DNA of 64,000 bases from Chitinophagaceae bacterium 26-R-25 (GTDB taxonomy: Bacteria; Bacteroidota; Bacteroidia; Chitinophagales; Chitinophagaceae). Below are positions 16,754 through 25,191 of the stretch, one piece after another. The DNA lies in the NCBI GenBank assembly GCA_029906195.1, contig JARWSJ010000004.1:124001-188000 (forward strand), written 5' to 3'. The number at the start of each line of letters is the position of its first letter. Position 1 is the stretch's first letter. Under the pieces are notes generated by a model. The model worked only from the letters and a program-made list of their open reading frames with translations, did no database searches and was not told the DNA's origin. The translations under genes and the position numbers were made by a program.

Positions 16754-17275
16754 TTATTGGGTCCACCTTGAAATTGAATAGGTAGCGCGGAACGATCGAT
16801 ACTTTTTATAAACGCCATCTCCCTCTCGGCTGCCGGCCTCATTGGTATTGCCCTCAACAGATTCATAAATGGAGTTATTGATTTTCCGGTGGAAGAAACC
16901 AGTATGCGCAATTCTATTCATCGAAGAGAACCACAAAGTGAAAACATCGCCAGAAACAGGTTCCTGGAGCTGTTTATTTTTAAACCAAACAAGGTTCTTA
17001 GAGTTGTGGGCACTTGCTGCGGCGCCATTGATTTTGTTTGGCACACCGCTCTCCAGCATACACCAATGAACAAAAGCAGCGCACCATGCATAACCTTTTC
17101 TAAGTCCCACGGATCGCAAATACATTTCTACCTCTTTACCATCATTATGGCCGGTGTTTTCACGAACGCCTATCTGGCTTAGGTAGACTTGTGTTAAACG
17201 AGTTTGAGGTATACAAGGATTATTGCAGAGAAGAATAAAAAGAATACTCCAAATGCTATTACGTAACGTTGCCAT
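16754..17275 (-). CDS. Endolysin with signal peptide, CHAP-like amidase/peptidase
   Basis: The 173-residue peptidoglycan hydrolase opens with an export signal (residues 1-25, hydrophobic core ILFILL). The motif GVRENTGHNDGKEVEMYL followed by GYAWCAAFVHWC (catalytic Cys65) and IAHTGFF (His124) is the NlpC/CHAP-like arrangement of Bacteroidota phage endolysins. It cleaves the host wall at lysis, and the signal peptide implies Sec export, with or without the holin. Its first 27 codons lie inside the 3' end of the holin gene in another frame, so start and signal are fixed by the overlap. Confidence 0.8.
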   Translation of the reverse strand: MATLRNSIWSILFILLCNNPCIPQTRLTQVYLSQIGVRENTGHNDGKEVEMYLRSVGLRKGYAWCAAFVHWCMLESGVPNKINGAAASAHNSKNLVWFKNKQLQEPVSGDVFTLWFSSMNRIAHTGFFHRKINNSIYESVEGNTNEAGSREGDGVYKKYRSFRATYSISRWTQ

Positions 17276-17577
17276 ACTGTAATATTTATCCAGTCGTTTT
17301 TTGAATAATTAATACGAATCCCATCTTTCTTTTGGCCGTATAGGTATCGATAAAGACCCTTGAACGTAAAGTACAGTCCCCACACAGCAAAATTGGTGGC
17401 ACCGATCACCACGCCAATGGCGAGGAATAGTGGCTGAATAAAGCCAGGGTCATAAGTGCCAACGCCGTAACCGCCGAGACTGTTAAGAATTAAGCCAAAT
17501 AACCAGAAGATTGAAATGGCCAGAGGGAATGACCAGATGCCATCAAGATGCTGTAGATAGAATTTTATCTTTTTCAT
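17194..17577 (-). CDS. Holin-like membrane protein
   Basis: This 127-residue protein has three hydrophobic segments (about residues 15-35, 47-67 and 104-122) with a basic loop between the second and third. It lies between spanin and endolysin genes, overlaps the spanin stop by 4 bases, and shares its last 82 bases with the endolysin gene. Three transmembrane helices fit a class I holin. Position in the lysis cassette supports the call. Confidence 0.65.
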   Translation of the reverse strand: MKKIKFYLQHLDGIWSFPLAISIFWLFGLILNSLGGYGVGTYDPGFIQPLFLAIGVVIGATNFAVWGLYFTFKGLYRYLYGQKKDGIRINYSKNDWINITVWQRYVIAFGVFFLFFSAIILVYLKLV

Positions 17578-18068
17578 TTTAGAATTTTTGATAAAAGTGT
17601 GAGTAACGGATTCTTAAATAGAAATACTATATAAGCGATTGCAATTATCAGCAGTATCCAACACCAGGTTGGCGTAACCTTTTTAATAATAGGCTTATCA
17701 ACTGTTTTTACTTGCGAATGATAACTCTCTTTTATTCGAATGACTTCTTTCAAGCTATCGATTGTACAAGTCAAAGAATCTTCGTTACACTTAACTGTAA
17801 CTTTCCCATTTTTGATATCAAGCGTCGCAGTTGTTCGTCCTGATTTACTTTTCTCCTCCTTGTGCAGATTCGCATCAGGGCAGGGGATAGTATCATGAAG
17901 CGTGACAGATTCACCAGGGATGGAGACCTTTACTGATTTGTAAATCACAGAGTCTTTAGTTATAACACTATCCTTCGTAATGATCTGTGGAGGAAATAGC
18001 CGATAACATCGCTGTTGAGTTGCACAGGATGTAAATGCAAATACCAGTACTATTAATAAATATTTCAT
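17574..18068 (-). CDS. Candidate unimolecular spanin (lipoprotein plus C-terminal TM)
   Basis: Start taken at 18068 because MKYLLIVLVFAFTSCATQ gives a lipoprotein signal ending at a Cys; this leaves 1 base after the previous gene. The 164-residue product thus has an outer-membrane lipid anchor at one end and one strong membrane segment (about 135-155, TWCWILLIIAIAYIVFLF) at the other. A beta-rich periplasmic stretch lies between (about 40-120). That is the layout of unimolecular spanins such as T1 gp11, which fuse inner and outer membranes at lysis. Placement in the lysis cassette supports this. Confidence 0.6.
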   Translation of the reverse strand: MKYLLIVLVFAFTSCATQQRCYRLFPPQIITKDSVITKDSVIYKSVKVSIPGESVTLHDTIPCPDANLHKEEKSKSGRTTATLDIKNGKVTVKCNEDSLTCTIDSLKEVIRIKESYHSQVKTVDKPIIKKVTPTWCWILLIIAIAYIVFLFKNPLLTLLSKILK

Positions 18069-18069
18069 G

Positions 18070-18402
18070 TTAATGTTTTGAAATAACTTCAAAAAAATAT
18101 CTCACAATCAGCAGCGCAATCGCGCCCCCTACACCCCAAAGTATTTTCACATACAGTTCAGATTTTATTGAAGCCTCTTTTATTTTTTTAATTTCATTCT
18201 CCAATGCGTCCACCTCTTCTTCAATCTGCTTTCGCAGCTCCTCAACCTCATCTTCTAATCCATTAATTCGTCCAACCAGGCCTCCATCGTTAGTTAGATC
18301 GCTCCCGAGAAGAGCGATGTACATTTTATCAACCTTTTGTCCTACTTCATTGAATTTCATTTCGAGGTGTTCAATCTCCATATGTATCTCTTCATTTTCC
18401 AT
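18070..18402 (-). CDS. XhlA-like coiled-coil membrane protein
   Basis: The 110-residue protein has a long acidic coiled coil (about residues 10-85) and one C-terminal membrane helix (about 86-106, ILWGVGGAIALLIVRYFF). This is the form of XhlA/hemolysin-type phage lysis accessory proteins, which partner with holins. It is the first gene of the lysis cassette and precedes the spanin by 1 base. Assignment is from architecture. Confidence 0.6.
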   Translation of the reverse strand: MENEEIHMEIEHLEMKFNEVGQKVDKMYIALLGSDLTNDGGLVGRINGLEDEVEELRKQIEEEVDALENEIKKIKEASIKSELYVKILWGVGGAIALLIVRYFFEVISKH

Positions 18403-18461
18403 ATCCCAAATTTTAAGTTGGTTACGGAGGGTTAATTAATAGGGATAAGATTTTACTTACA

Positions 18462-19622
18462 CTATCGGCTCAAGCCAATGAAAATGCTGTTAAGCATCAT
18501 TCCGTTGTTTGTATTCGCTGTGACGGGGTCCTCTTGCATAAGATCAAGGACTCTCAATTTTATTTTTGTACCTCCTAACGTTGTAGGATGTATTTTATCT
18601 GCAGCTGTTATTTGATCCGGGTTTGTTTCAGGATGATAATATCCTGCTCCATGAAGGAAGTTGATGTCAATAAAAGCAATCGGATAGTCAGGGAACGTAC
18701 TTTGCAAATTTGCTTTTCTCTGGTCACTGCAATCATCCATCACAGCTTGAGTTGTTACATAACCAGGATAATTATATCCTAAGCTTGGCGTATCTACCAG
18801 GTGTGGTAAATCCAACACATATACAGGGATAGTCTTGCAGAACGGGGCTGGTTTTAGCGCTCCATACCAGTCAATAATACCTTGTTTTGCATCTAAGAAT
18901 GTGATAACAACTGTATGTGGTGTATTTGATAATCCTGATATAATTACTGCATCATTAATGATCCCTTCTTTAAAGCCTTCAGAAGAAATACTTCCTACAT
19001 AAGAATTCCCATTAGGAGTATATGTGACTTTGTCCACACCGTCAACGGTAACTTTGAAGCGGCTTAAGTTCATCGTGCTCCCATCTGATCCAAATGTCCC
19101 AATGGCAATTGTTGATCCCGTTAAGTTTGTAATGGTGATTGTTTCATTAACTGCCACGGTTTTGTTGAACATATCAGCACTCGCATCACCTCCATTTCTG
19201 AAGTACCATGCCCTTGATACATAGTTTGCCAATTCTGAAAGCGTCGTGGTTGATGGGACGCTTCCGGAAAACGTCACATTCGCATTAGATACAACAGGAA
19301 ATTTTACTTCCGCCGCAAACTGGGAGGCGCAAAAAGAACGATGCGCAGCTTTGATAAATGCGTATCTCGGTGCTGCTGATGCAGCTAAAACCCTTGTATT
19401 ATTGAACCCGACAAAAGAAGCCAGGCATACATCCTGTGTGGCAGGCATTACTTTGTACAGCTCGGACAGTTGTTTTCGACACCCAGTACCACCAATTGCA
19501 AGCTTGTTAATAGTTACTCCTAAGTCTGTGGCAACTTGTGTAGCCCAGCTGGTTCCATAAGCTTCCGTACTTATACTATCTCCAATTACAACCGTTCCAT
19601 TTTGCCATTTTGTGAATCCCAT
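18462..19622 (-). CDS. SGNH-family hydrolase, tail-associated
   Basis: The 386-residue protein has the GDS nucleophile box at residues 14-16 (VVIGDSIS), an IGGTG block (about 43-47) and the Asp/His pair in ADKIHPTTLGG (D342, H345), which define the SGNH/GDSL esterase fold. A beta-rich insert lies about residues 100-250. It directly follows the tail-fibre gene, where phages place acetyl-esterases that remove acetyl groups from capsular or lipopolysaccharide sugars. It has no signal peptide, which fits a virion enzyme. The substrate is inferred. Confidence 0.75.
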   Translation of the reverse strand: MGFTKWQNGTVVIGDSISTEAYGTSWATQVATDLGVTINKLAIGGTGCRKQLSELYKVMPATQDVCLASFVGFNNTRVLAASAAPRYAFIKAAHRSFCASQFAAEVKFPVVSNANVTFSGSVPSTTTLSELANYVSRAWYFRNGGDASADMFNKTVAVNETITITNLTGSTIAIGTFGSDGSTMNLSRFKVTVDGVDKVTYTPNGNSYVGSISSEGFKEGIINDAVIISGLSNTPHTVVITFLDAKQGIIDWYGALKPAPFCKTIPVYVLDLPHLVDTPSLGYNYPGYVTTQAVMDDCSDQRKANLQSTFPDYPIAFIDINFLHGAGYYHPETNPDQITAADKIHPTTLGGTKIKLRVLDLMQEDPVTANTNNGMMLNSIFIGLSR

Positions 19623-19631
19623 ATTCTTCTT

Positions 19632-22628
19632 TTATGCTGTTACAAGATTGAAGCCTTTAGGATCGTATAGTTTCGCTGTAGCAAAGGTTAATGTATCAAT
19701 ATTAGTATTGATAAATAGATCTGCTGTACTTGAGAACGTAAACGTGTATCTATCTGTCCACGTCGTTCCGTTGCTTGAAGTCTGCAGTTTCAAAGTACTT
19801 CCTGTTCTGCTAATTCTTACATAATCCCCAATAGTCAAAGTATATCCCGATGTTGTCGCTGCACCACCATTATCCATGTAATAAAGGATCCCGTTATAAA
19901 GCATAATAGCTGCTTCATAATTCACTGTTCCTGATCCTGGAGGTGTTTGATATTGTACATTCTCCTTCGTGGTGTTGAATGCTAGTATAACATTCTTTGC
20001 GTCAGTTGCTGTGTATTTTGTTTGGAGATAACCATCGCTACCAGCCGCAAGTTTTTTGGTCGCAAGACCATAACCTTTGTACAGGTTAGTACTGTCTGTA
20101 GAAGTCCACACTGTACCGGTATTGCTTAATCCAACCTGCGGGCTGAATGAAAGATCTTCTAATACTGCTCCAGAGCTTGTTGTTGTCGCATTTGTTGTAG
20201 AATAATTACTATCTGCAAATCCAGAACCTATAGCTCGTATGCGATAGAAATATTGAGTACTTGCTACACGACCTGTATCACCAAATGAAGTTCCGGTACT
20301 GTTATAAATACTTAAAACCACTCCAGTTGTAAACCCAGAATTTGTAGCCCTGTCAACCACATAACTGGTTGCATTTACCACAGAGTTCCAGGTCAGGTTA
20401 ATCTGCGTATCGCTTGCCGCCATCGCTGTAAATGATCCAGGAACCGCCAGCTGTGTTGTGGCTGCTACAAGATTGAATCCTTTCGGATCGTACAATTTAT
20501 TAACACCCGTGTTTGTGTCAATATTCATGTTGATGAACAGCTCTGCCGCACTAGAAAACGTGTATGTGTAACGGTCTGTCCATGTAGTCCCATTACTGGA
20601 TGTTTGTAATTTTAATGTACTTCCTGTGCGATTTATCCTGGCATAATCGCCAACAGTCAAGGTGTAACCAGCAGCCACTGGATTTGCGCCATTATCGATG
20701 TAGTACAAGGCCCCGGAACTGAACATAAAAGCAGCCTCATAATTACCTGGAGGGGTTCCTGGAGGCGTTTGGTATTGTACATTCTCTTGCGAAATATTAA
20801 ACGCCAGGATGATGTTTTTTGCATCAATGGCTGTATACTTCATTTGAATGTAACCATCATTACTTGCGGCCAGCTTCTTGCTACATAAACCGTATCCTTT
20901 ATACAGGCCAGATGCATCTGTAGATGTCCATACAGTTCCTGTGCTTGATAATGCAGACTGTGTACTGAATGAAAGGTCTTCTAAGACTGCACTTGAATTG
21001 GTTGTCGCGTTCGTAGTTGAGTAAATGCTGTCAGTGAACCCTGACGCTGTAGCTCTTATGCGATAGAAGTACTGTGTACTTGCTATACGACTTGTATCAT
21101 TGAAGCTTAATCCGTTTCCACTATAGATTCCAAGTGTAACTCCCGTTGTAAATCCTGCATTTGTGGCACGATCTACAACATAACCTGTTGCATTTGTAAC
21201 AGAGGCCCAGGATAAATTTATTTGGGTGTCGCTAACCGGATTTGCAGCAAAGCTACCAGGAGCGGCAAGTTGTGTTGACGCCGGAGTTGCGGCAGAAACG
21301 ATGGAAGAAACTCCTTCAAGATATCCAGAAGCCAACGCCGTACATCTGTAATATTTAGTTGTTGAGGCAGGTAACCCCGTATCAGGGCATGATGTACTGG
21401 ATGTATTCTGAAGCATTGTTACACCCGTAGTAAATGCTGAGTTGTCTGCTCTTTCAAATTTATATGTTGATGCATTCGGTACTGATGCAACAGACAGATT
21501 GATTTGTGATGAACTAATTGGCGTTGCAGTTAACGATGGTGCAGTTAGGGCCGGAGAATCATTTACTGTACCATAATTTGCAATAGACCAAACGAAGTTT
21601 GTTCCATCGTAAAAGAAACCTAGAATATCAAGCGCACCAGGGTTTGTACTGAACTGCAATCCAGTTGGCTTGAGACCCGGTAAATTGATCACTCTTCCAC
21701 CAATCTCATCCTGGTATAAATAAAGCAGACCTCCCTTATTCGTTACTGGATTAAGGATATCCAAGGTATTATTACCCTCTGCAACCCACACCGCAATATT
21801 GAATGCTGAAAAATCCCAATTGGTTGTTGCTGCATCAGTCAATGTTCCCTGAACATTGGTACTAACCGCCGCATCTTCTGGTTTATAAGAATTTGAACTG
21901 GCATCATAAGTTAATACCTGTCCATTAGTCGGCGCCGTTGATGAGATTGATTTCCCTTTAAGGCTCCCGGCATCAAACTCAGAAGGCTTACCTGAAATAG
22001 AATCCCACGAACCGCTGATATCGGATATTTCCACCCAATTACTATCTGCAGACGCTGGTAACTGAGCGAGCATATAAGTGGGCGTCCCAACCGTTTCAGT
22101 TTCTTTTACTGCGTCACCTGGATTTACGTCTGTGAGCGCTAATCTTTCCGCTTCGTCTGCAACAACGATAATCTTATTAATGGCGATCGTTGGCAGATAG
22201 ACAGGATCTATTTTACTGGATGCCGTTAATCCCACAACGCCGTTAGGTGCATTTCTTTGAGATGTGCTTACCTTATTTGAAAGTGCAGAATCTGTTTGAG
22301 TTTTAGTATAGTAGTTTGAAAGATCTGCAGGAGCAAAAGTTGCTTTCTGAATCCAATAGCCTCCACCAGATGCAGGGTAATTTATGCCTGTGGCTGTGTT
22401 GGCTTTTTGAAAGAAGCCGGTTTCTTTTACCAATATAATTGTTCCATCCGCTCCGCTTTCTGCCTGCAAAGAATCAAGGTCTGCAACAATTTTAATTCCT
22501 CTTGCCTGCAACTCACCAGCAATCAAATCAAGATCTCCCGCAACGTTAGTTCGGCTAACGCTTTGCGGGCTAGTTTGTTTCCTGATATTGTTATCCCACG
22601 TGGTTTTTATTTGTGATATTGTAGGCAT
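19632..22628 (-). CDS. Tail fibre with fibronectin-III and duplicated C-terminal modules
   Basis: The 998-residue fibre has an N-terminal part with a YYTKTQTDSALSNKV fibre repeat (about 106-120), a middle region, then three fibronectin-III-type domains with the shared words TQINL and YxxxxxASTQYFYRIRA. From about residue 455 to 998 two nearly identical units of about 265-270 residues follow, each an FN3 domain plus a beta-sandwich with NVQYQTPPG, TLKLQTSSNGTTWTDRYT and KLYDPKGFNLV, likely glycan-binding heads. It ends 10 bases before the SGNH enzyme gene. Host recognition is the expected role. Confidence 0.8.
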   Translation of the reverse strand: MPTISQIKTTWDNNIRKQTSPQSVSRTNVAGDLDLIAGELQARGIKIVADLDSLQAESGADGTIILVKETGFFQKANTATGINYPASGGGYWIQKATFAPADLSNYYTKTQTDSALSNKVSTSQRNAPNGVVGLTASSKIDPVYLPTIAINKIIVVADEAERLALTDVNPGDAVKETETVGTPTYMLAQLPASADSNWVEISDISGSWDSISGKPSEFDAGSLKGKSISSTAPTNGQVLTYDASSNSYKPEDAAVSTNVQGTLTDAATTNWDFSAFNIAVWVAEGNNTLDILNPVTNKGGLLYLYQDEIGGRVINLPGLKPTGLQFSTNPGALDILGFFYDGTNFVWSIANYGTVNDSPALTAPSLTATPISSSQINLSVASVPNASTYKFERADNSAFTTGVTMLQNTSSTSCPDTGLPASTTKYYRCTALASGYLEGVSSIVSAATPASTQLAAPGSFAANPVSDTQINLSWASVTNATGYVVDRATNAGFTTGVTLGIYSGNGLSFNDTSRIASTQYFYRIRATASGFTDSIYSTTNATTNSSAVLEDLSFSTQSALSSTGTVWTSTDASGLYKGYGLCSKKLAASNDGYIQMKYTAIDAKNIILAFNISQENVQYQTPPGTPPGNYEAAFMFSSGALYYIDNGANPVAAGYTLTVGDYARINRTGSTLKLQTSSNGTTWTDRYTYTFSSAAELFINMNIDTNTGVNKLYDPKGFNLVAATTQLAVPGSFTAMAASDTQINLTWNSVVNATSYVVDRATNSGFTTGVVLSIYNSTGTSFGDTGRVASTQYFYRIRAIGSGFADSNYSTTNATTTSSGAVLEDLSFSPQVGLSNTGTVWTSTDSTNLYKGYGLATKKLAAGSDGYLQTKYTATDAKNVILAFNTTKENVQYQTPPGSGTVNYEAAIMLYNGILYYMDNGGAATTSGYTLTIGDYVRISRTGSTLKLQTSSNGTTWTDRYTFTFSSTADLFINTNIDTLTFATAKLYDPKGFNLVTA
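19635..21270 (-). repeat. Tandem ~815-bp duplication inside tail fibre gene
   Basis: Two adjacent copies (about 20454-21270 and 19635-20450) encode the same FN3 plus beta-sandwich module. The copies differ by scattered substitutions (for example CSKKLAASNDGY against ATKKLAAGSDGY), so they are diverging in-frame duplicates rather than a recent exact copy. Confidence 0.85.
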
Positions 22629-22630
22629 GT

Positions 22631-23170
22631 TTATTCGAATTGGTCTTCAAATTGATCTTCAAATACTCCTATCGGAACACTGTCTACAGGCGGAGCATAA
22701 ATCAATGCCCTGTATTTGCTTGTATTCGTAAATGATATCTCTGAAACTGTTCCTTTACTGCTATCATATTTAAGGCTGAAATATGCTGCTGCATCAGGTT
22801 TCCCGATTAAATAGGTTAACCCTGTTTTCCTTTCTTTCACCAGCACAATCCATCTGTGAAGTGCCATGTTATTGAAAAGAATATGATTGCCTGACCCTTG
22901 ATCATACAGTCTTCCCGACACAACTTGTGTATACAGCAGTCCAGACTTGGTTGCACTTTGCTCTTCTGAGAAAGCCCTGGATCCAGAATTGATCACATAA
23001 CTGTTCCAAGAGAAGCCTGGATACAATTGAATTTCCTCCGTGACTGTTTGATCAGGAGATATCAATGGAAAATTCATCACACCTTCTTCGGGAACGGCCA
23101 GAACTTCACAGAACCCGCCGTTGCCCGCAATCCCTTTTACGGTATTTGAAAGTGCAACGTATTCATTCAT
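22631..23170 (-). CDS. Fibre-associated phage protein
   Basis: About 179 residues from the ATG at 23170 (MNEYVALSNTVKGIAG); this start is chosen because it lies 32 nt after the CTGTCCTTT box, as in three other units. The beta-rich protein ends with a direct repeat (FEDQFEDQFE) and stops 2 bases before the fibre start. It could be a fibre attachment or chaperone protein. No family is recognised. Confidence 0.6.
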   Translation of the reverse strand: MNEYVALSNTVKGIAGNGGFCEVLAVPEEGVMNFPLISPDQTVTEEIQLYPGFSWNSYVINSGSRAFSEEQSATKSGLLYTQVVSGRLYDQGSGNHILFNNMALHRWIVLVKERKTGLTYLIGKPDAAAYFSLKYDSSKGTVSEISFTNTSKYRALIYAPPVDSVPIGVFEDQFEDQFE

Positions 23171-23211
23171 GCAGCTAAATTGCTGCAATTAGTATGGGAT
23201 GGAAAGGACAG
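23171..23211 (-). promoter_or_regulatory. Phage CTGTCCTTT upstream element (copy 4)
   Basis: Minus-strand CTGTCCTTT (23211-23203) lies 32 nt before the ATG at 23170. The following 32 nt are nearly identical to copy 1: C/T tract, TACTAATTG, and a GCAGC/GCTGC hairpin ending at the ATG. It heads the fibre-lysis operon. Confidence 0.6.
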
Positions 23212-23217
23212 TAAATA

Positions 23218-23760
23218 TTAGAATAATGAAGGTTGAACTGCATAAATCCCTTTGGGGACAAAGGAATCGGGGAAGCCTTTAAATTTTAGTGATGTGCGAT
23301 AGTCAGTTTTCTTCAGGCATTCAAAGGTAATATCCTCTTCAATTTCTAAGCCTATGTTTTCAGCAAACAACTCCAATGCTTTTTTGCGGGTAGGTAGGTT
23401 TCGCTTCATCATCTCGAAATTGCAAAAGTTGAACATGTATTCTTCAAACTCCAGTTCAAAATACCGGTTCAGTGCAATGATGTGAGTACGTGAAATATTC
23501 AATCCGTGACGATAGCTGTTGACCTGGCTCTTTGGGATCTTGAACCAAACTAATTCAGAGAAAGATCGGTACCGAATATCTTTTTTAAAATCGGAAGTAT
23601 CTGAAGGAATCGTTTTACTAAGTGCAAGCAAAACAGAGGATCCCAAAAGAGTGTTATAATTTAATTCTACCGGTGATCCGTACTTCGCAACCAGGTATTT
23701 TTTTAAATACGGTTTTGTAGGGATGTTAATCGTGTAATATTTCACAGTTGGATGGATCAT
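23218..23760 (-). CDS. Conserved-type Bacteroidota phage protein, unknown function
   Basis: This 180-residue soluble protein starts MIHPTVKYYTINIPTKPYLKKYL. I have an impression of similar proteins recurring in Bacteroidota prophages and conjugative elements, but no function is known to me. It is rich in aromatic and basic residues (Tyr/Phe/Lys/Arg), which would suit a nucleic-acid-binding or replication-linked role. It ends 48 bases upstream of the fibre-lysis unit, so it is likely the last early gene. Confidence 0.6.
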   Translation of the reverse strand: MIHPTVKYYTINIPTKPYLKKYLVAKYGSPVELNYNTLLGSSVLLALSKTIPSDTSDFKKDIRYRSFSELVWFKIPKSQVNSYRHGLNISRTHIIALNRYFELEFEEYMFNFCNFEMMKRNLPTRKKALELFAENIGLEIEEDITFECLKKTDYRTSLKFKGFPDSFVPKGIYAVQPSLF

Positions 23761-23843
23761 AACGGGGAATTTTTCTAAGTTAAGTAGTTATTCTGCTATG
23801 TACAACAAAATGGACGTAAAAGGATAAATCCGGACAAAAAAAA

Positions 23844-24173
23844 TTAAATTTTTTTATAGAAATATACCGCCATTGCAGTTCCTCCATTCACATCTTGATA
23901 CTGATGAGTAAACCATTTGAAGAAATCAAACGAGCTCATGCCATGAGATTGCCAGGTGAAGGCGTTTGGCATTTTATCAAGATCCAACCGGCATAAATCT
24001 ACCAACTGTGCTAAAACCGGTGGGTGACTATCATCTGTCGTTCTAATTTCGATCTCGGTACTTTCCAGATCAGAAACTTTAAGAGGGCCTGGAGCAAGTC
24101 CGATATGAACAAAAGCCTTACATGCCATTTTATTATTGAAATTGGTCGCCAGTGTTATTGTTTTTCTTTCCAT
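23844..24173 (-). CDS. Small phage protein downstream of TGTTACA block
   Basis: The 109-residue protein (MERKTITLATNFNNKMACKAFVHIGLAP...) is the first gene on the transcribed side of the TGTTACA-rich non-coding block. The motif NAFTWQSHGMSSFDFFKWF (about 75-93) is strongly aromatic. I know the general pattern from Bacteroidota phage genes but have no family name or function. The clean start after a 480-bp non-coding block implies that block contains its promoter. Confidence 0.6.
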   Translation of the reverse strand: MERKTITLATNFNNKMACKAFVHIGLAPGPLKVSDLESTEIEIRTTDDSHPPVLAQLVDLCRLDLDKMPNAFTWQSHGMSSFDFFKWFTHQYQDVNGGTAMAVYFYKKI

Positions 24174-24234
24174 AAGTAGAAGTTGAAGTTGTTTTCTAAA
24201 AAAAATTCAAAAAAATATTCGTGGTAAAATCGAC

Positions 24235-24634
24235 TGTTACAAGCCATTTAGTGTTACAAATTTTATTAACTAAATGATAAACAGATATTTATGTTTTTTT
24301 TTGTTGTAACGGTGTTACATCGGTGTTACAAGAAAAACAGCCTATTTTTTGTAACACCTTGTAACACCAATGTAACACAAGAGGCAGTTTTTACTGTTTT
24401 TTGATTTGGTGTTACATTGGTGTATTCTTTTATGGTATTGATTCTTATTGATTTTAATAGATAGTTTGTAACAGTTGTAACAGTAAAAACAATTGTTTGA
24501 AAAAACGCTTTAAAATCAACCGGAGAAGCCTTAATTCCTGAAAAAATTTTATAAAAAAGACTACTACTCCTTCCCCCGCTAAAACACGATTCTTCGAAAG
24601 CCTTATTGGGAGCCGATGTAACAGTAATGTAACA
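24235..24634. repeat. Twelve TGTTACA heptamers in non-coding phage block
   Basis: Exact TGTTACA occurs at 24235, 24252, 24313, 24324 and 24410, and its complement TGTAACA at 24350, 24360, 24371, 24467, 24476, 24617 and 24628. Neighbouring copies are often 9-11 bp apart, about one helical turn. The region 24174-24650 has no believable gene. This resembles a cooperative binding array: repressor operators, replication iterons, or recombinase/transposase arm sites. Which one is unknown. Confidence 0.75.
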
Positions 24635-24650
24635 GTGCAACATTTCCATT

Positions 24651-25127
24651 TTACGGCTGGTTTGTGGTTGATGGCTCCCATAAAATGACGTCTCCCACCC
24701 ATGGCAGATCATGCGTTTGCTGCCAGAACCTAAGCATTAGTTCGTAGGAGCCCTGGCAATTCTTTAGGGTTGTTCCTTCTGGTCGGAATCCATCCTTCCA
24801 CGCGAATTCGTCACGTTCTTTCGAGCTCAGGATGCTGTGACCGGGTAAGAAAGGGTTGGTTGGGTTACTGATAGCGATTAGTATTTCCTCCGCAGTTAGT
24901 AGTCGGTCATACAGGACAATTCCAGCTCCTGCTACCAAGGCAATACTGCAGGCTTTAGAGCAGATCTCTTCGCGCAGCTTCTTTGCCCATTTGGTACGTA
25001 GGCCAAAGTAAAGAAACAGTTTACTCCCGCTCTTAGCTGGATGGCGCCGGCGGCTTCTTACGGTTTGAGATTTGGATCCGTCTACTACAAAGGGGACGAA
25101 CCTTTGTTGGAATGAATATGCAGGCAT
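24651..25127 (-). CDS. ASCH-like small phage protein
   Basis: This 158-residue protein begins MPAYSFQQRFVPFVVDGSKSQTVR. A beginning of the type Q-RF-P-V-G-K-QT-R is characteristic of ASCH (PUA-related RNA-binding) domains. A weaker GHSI region and a charged end follow. ASCH proteins bind RNA or modified nucleic acids; many phages carry them without a known function. It lies between the 123-residue gene upstream and the TGTTACA block. Confidence 0.55.
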   Translation of the reverse strand: MPAYSFQQRFVPFVVDGSKSQTVRSRRRHPAKSGSKLFLYFGLRTKWAKKLREEICSKACSIALVAGAGIVLYDRLLTAEEILIAISNPTNPFLPGHSILSSKERDEFAWKDGFRPEGTTLKNCQGSYELMLRFWQQTHDLPWVGDVILWEPSTTNQP

Positions 25128-25191
25128 AAGTTTTTTGTTTTGCGATTGGTAGTATTTGTTTCGAGAAAGGATGTTTAAGTCTTAGCTTCTT

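Noticed and set aside
19632-22628. Diversity-generating retroelement target in the fibre
   Set aside because: No reverse transcriptase or template repeat in the window; the duplication is of whole domains.
24326-24712. Two minus-strand open frames across the TGTTACA block
   Set aside because: They are built from the repeated TGTTACA words, have odd composition and overlap each other and the 158-aa gene; the block looks non-coding.
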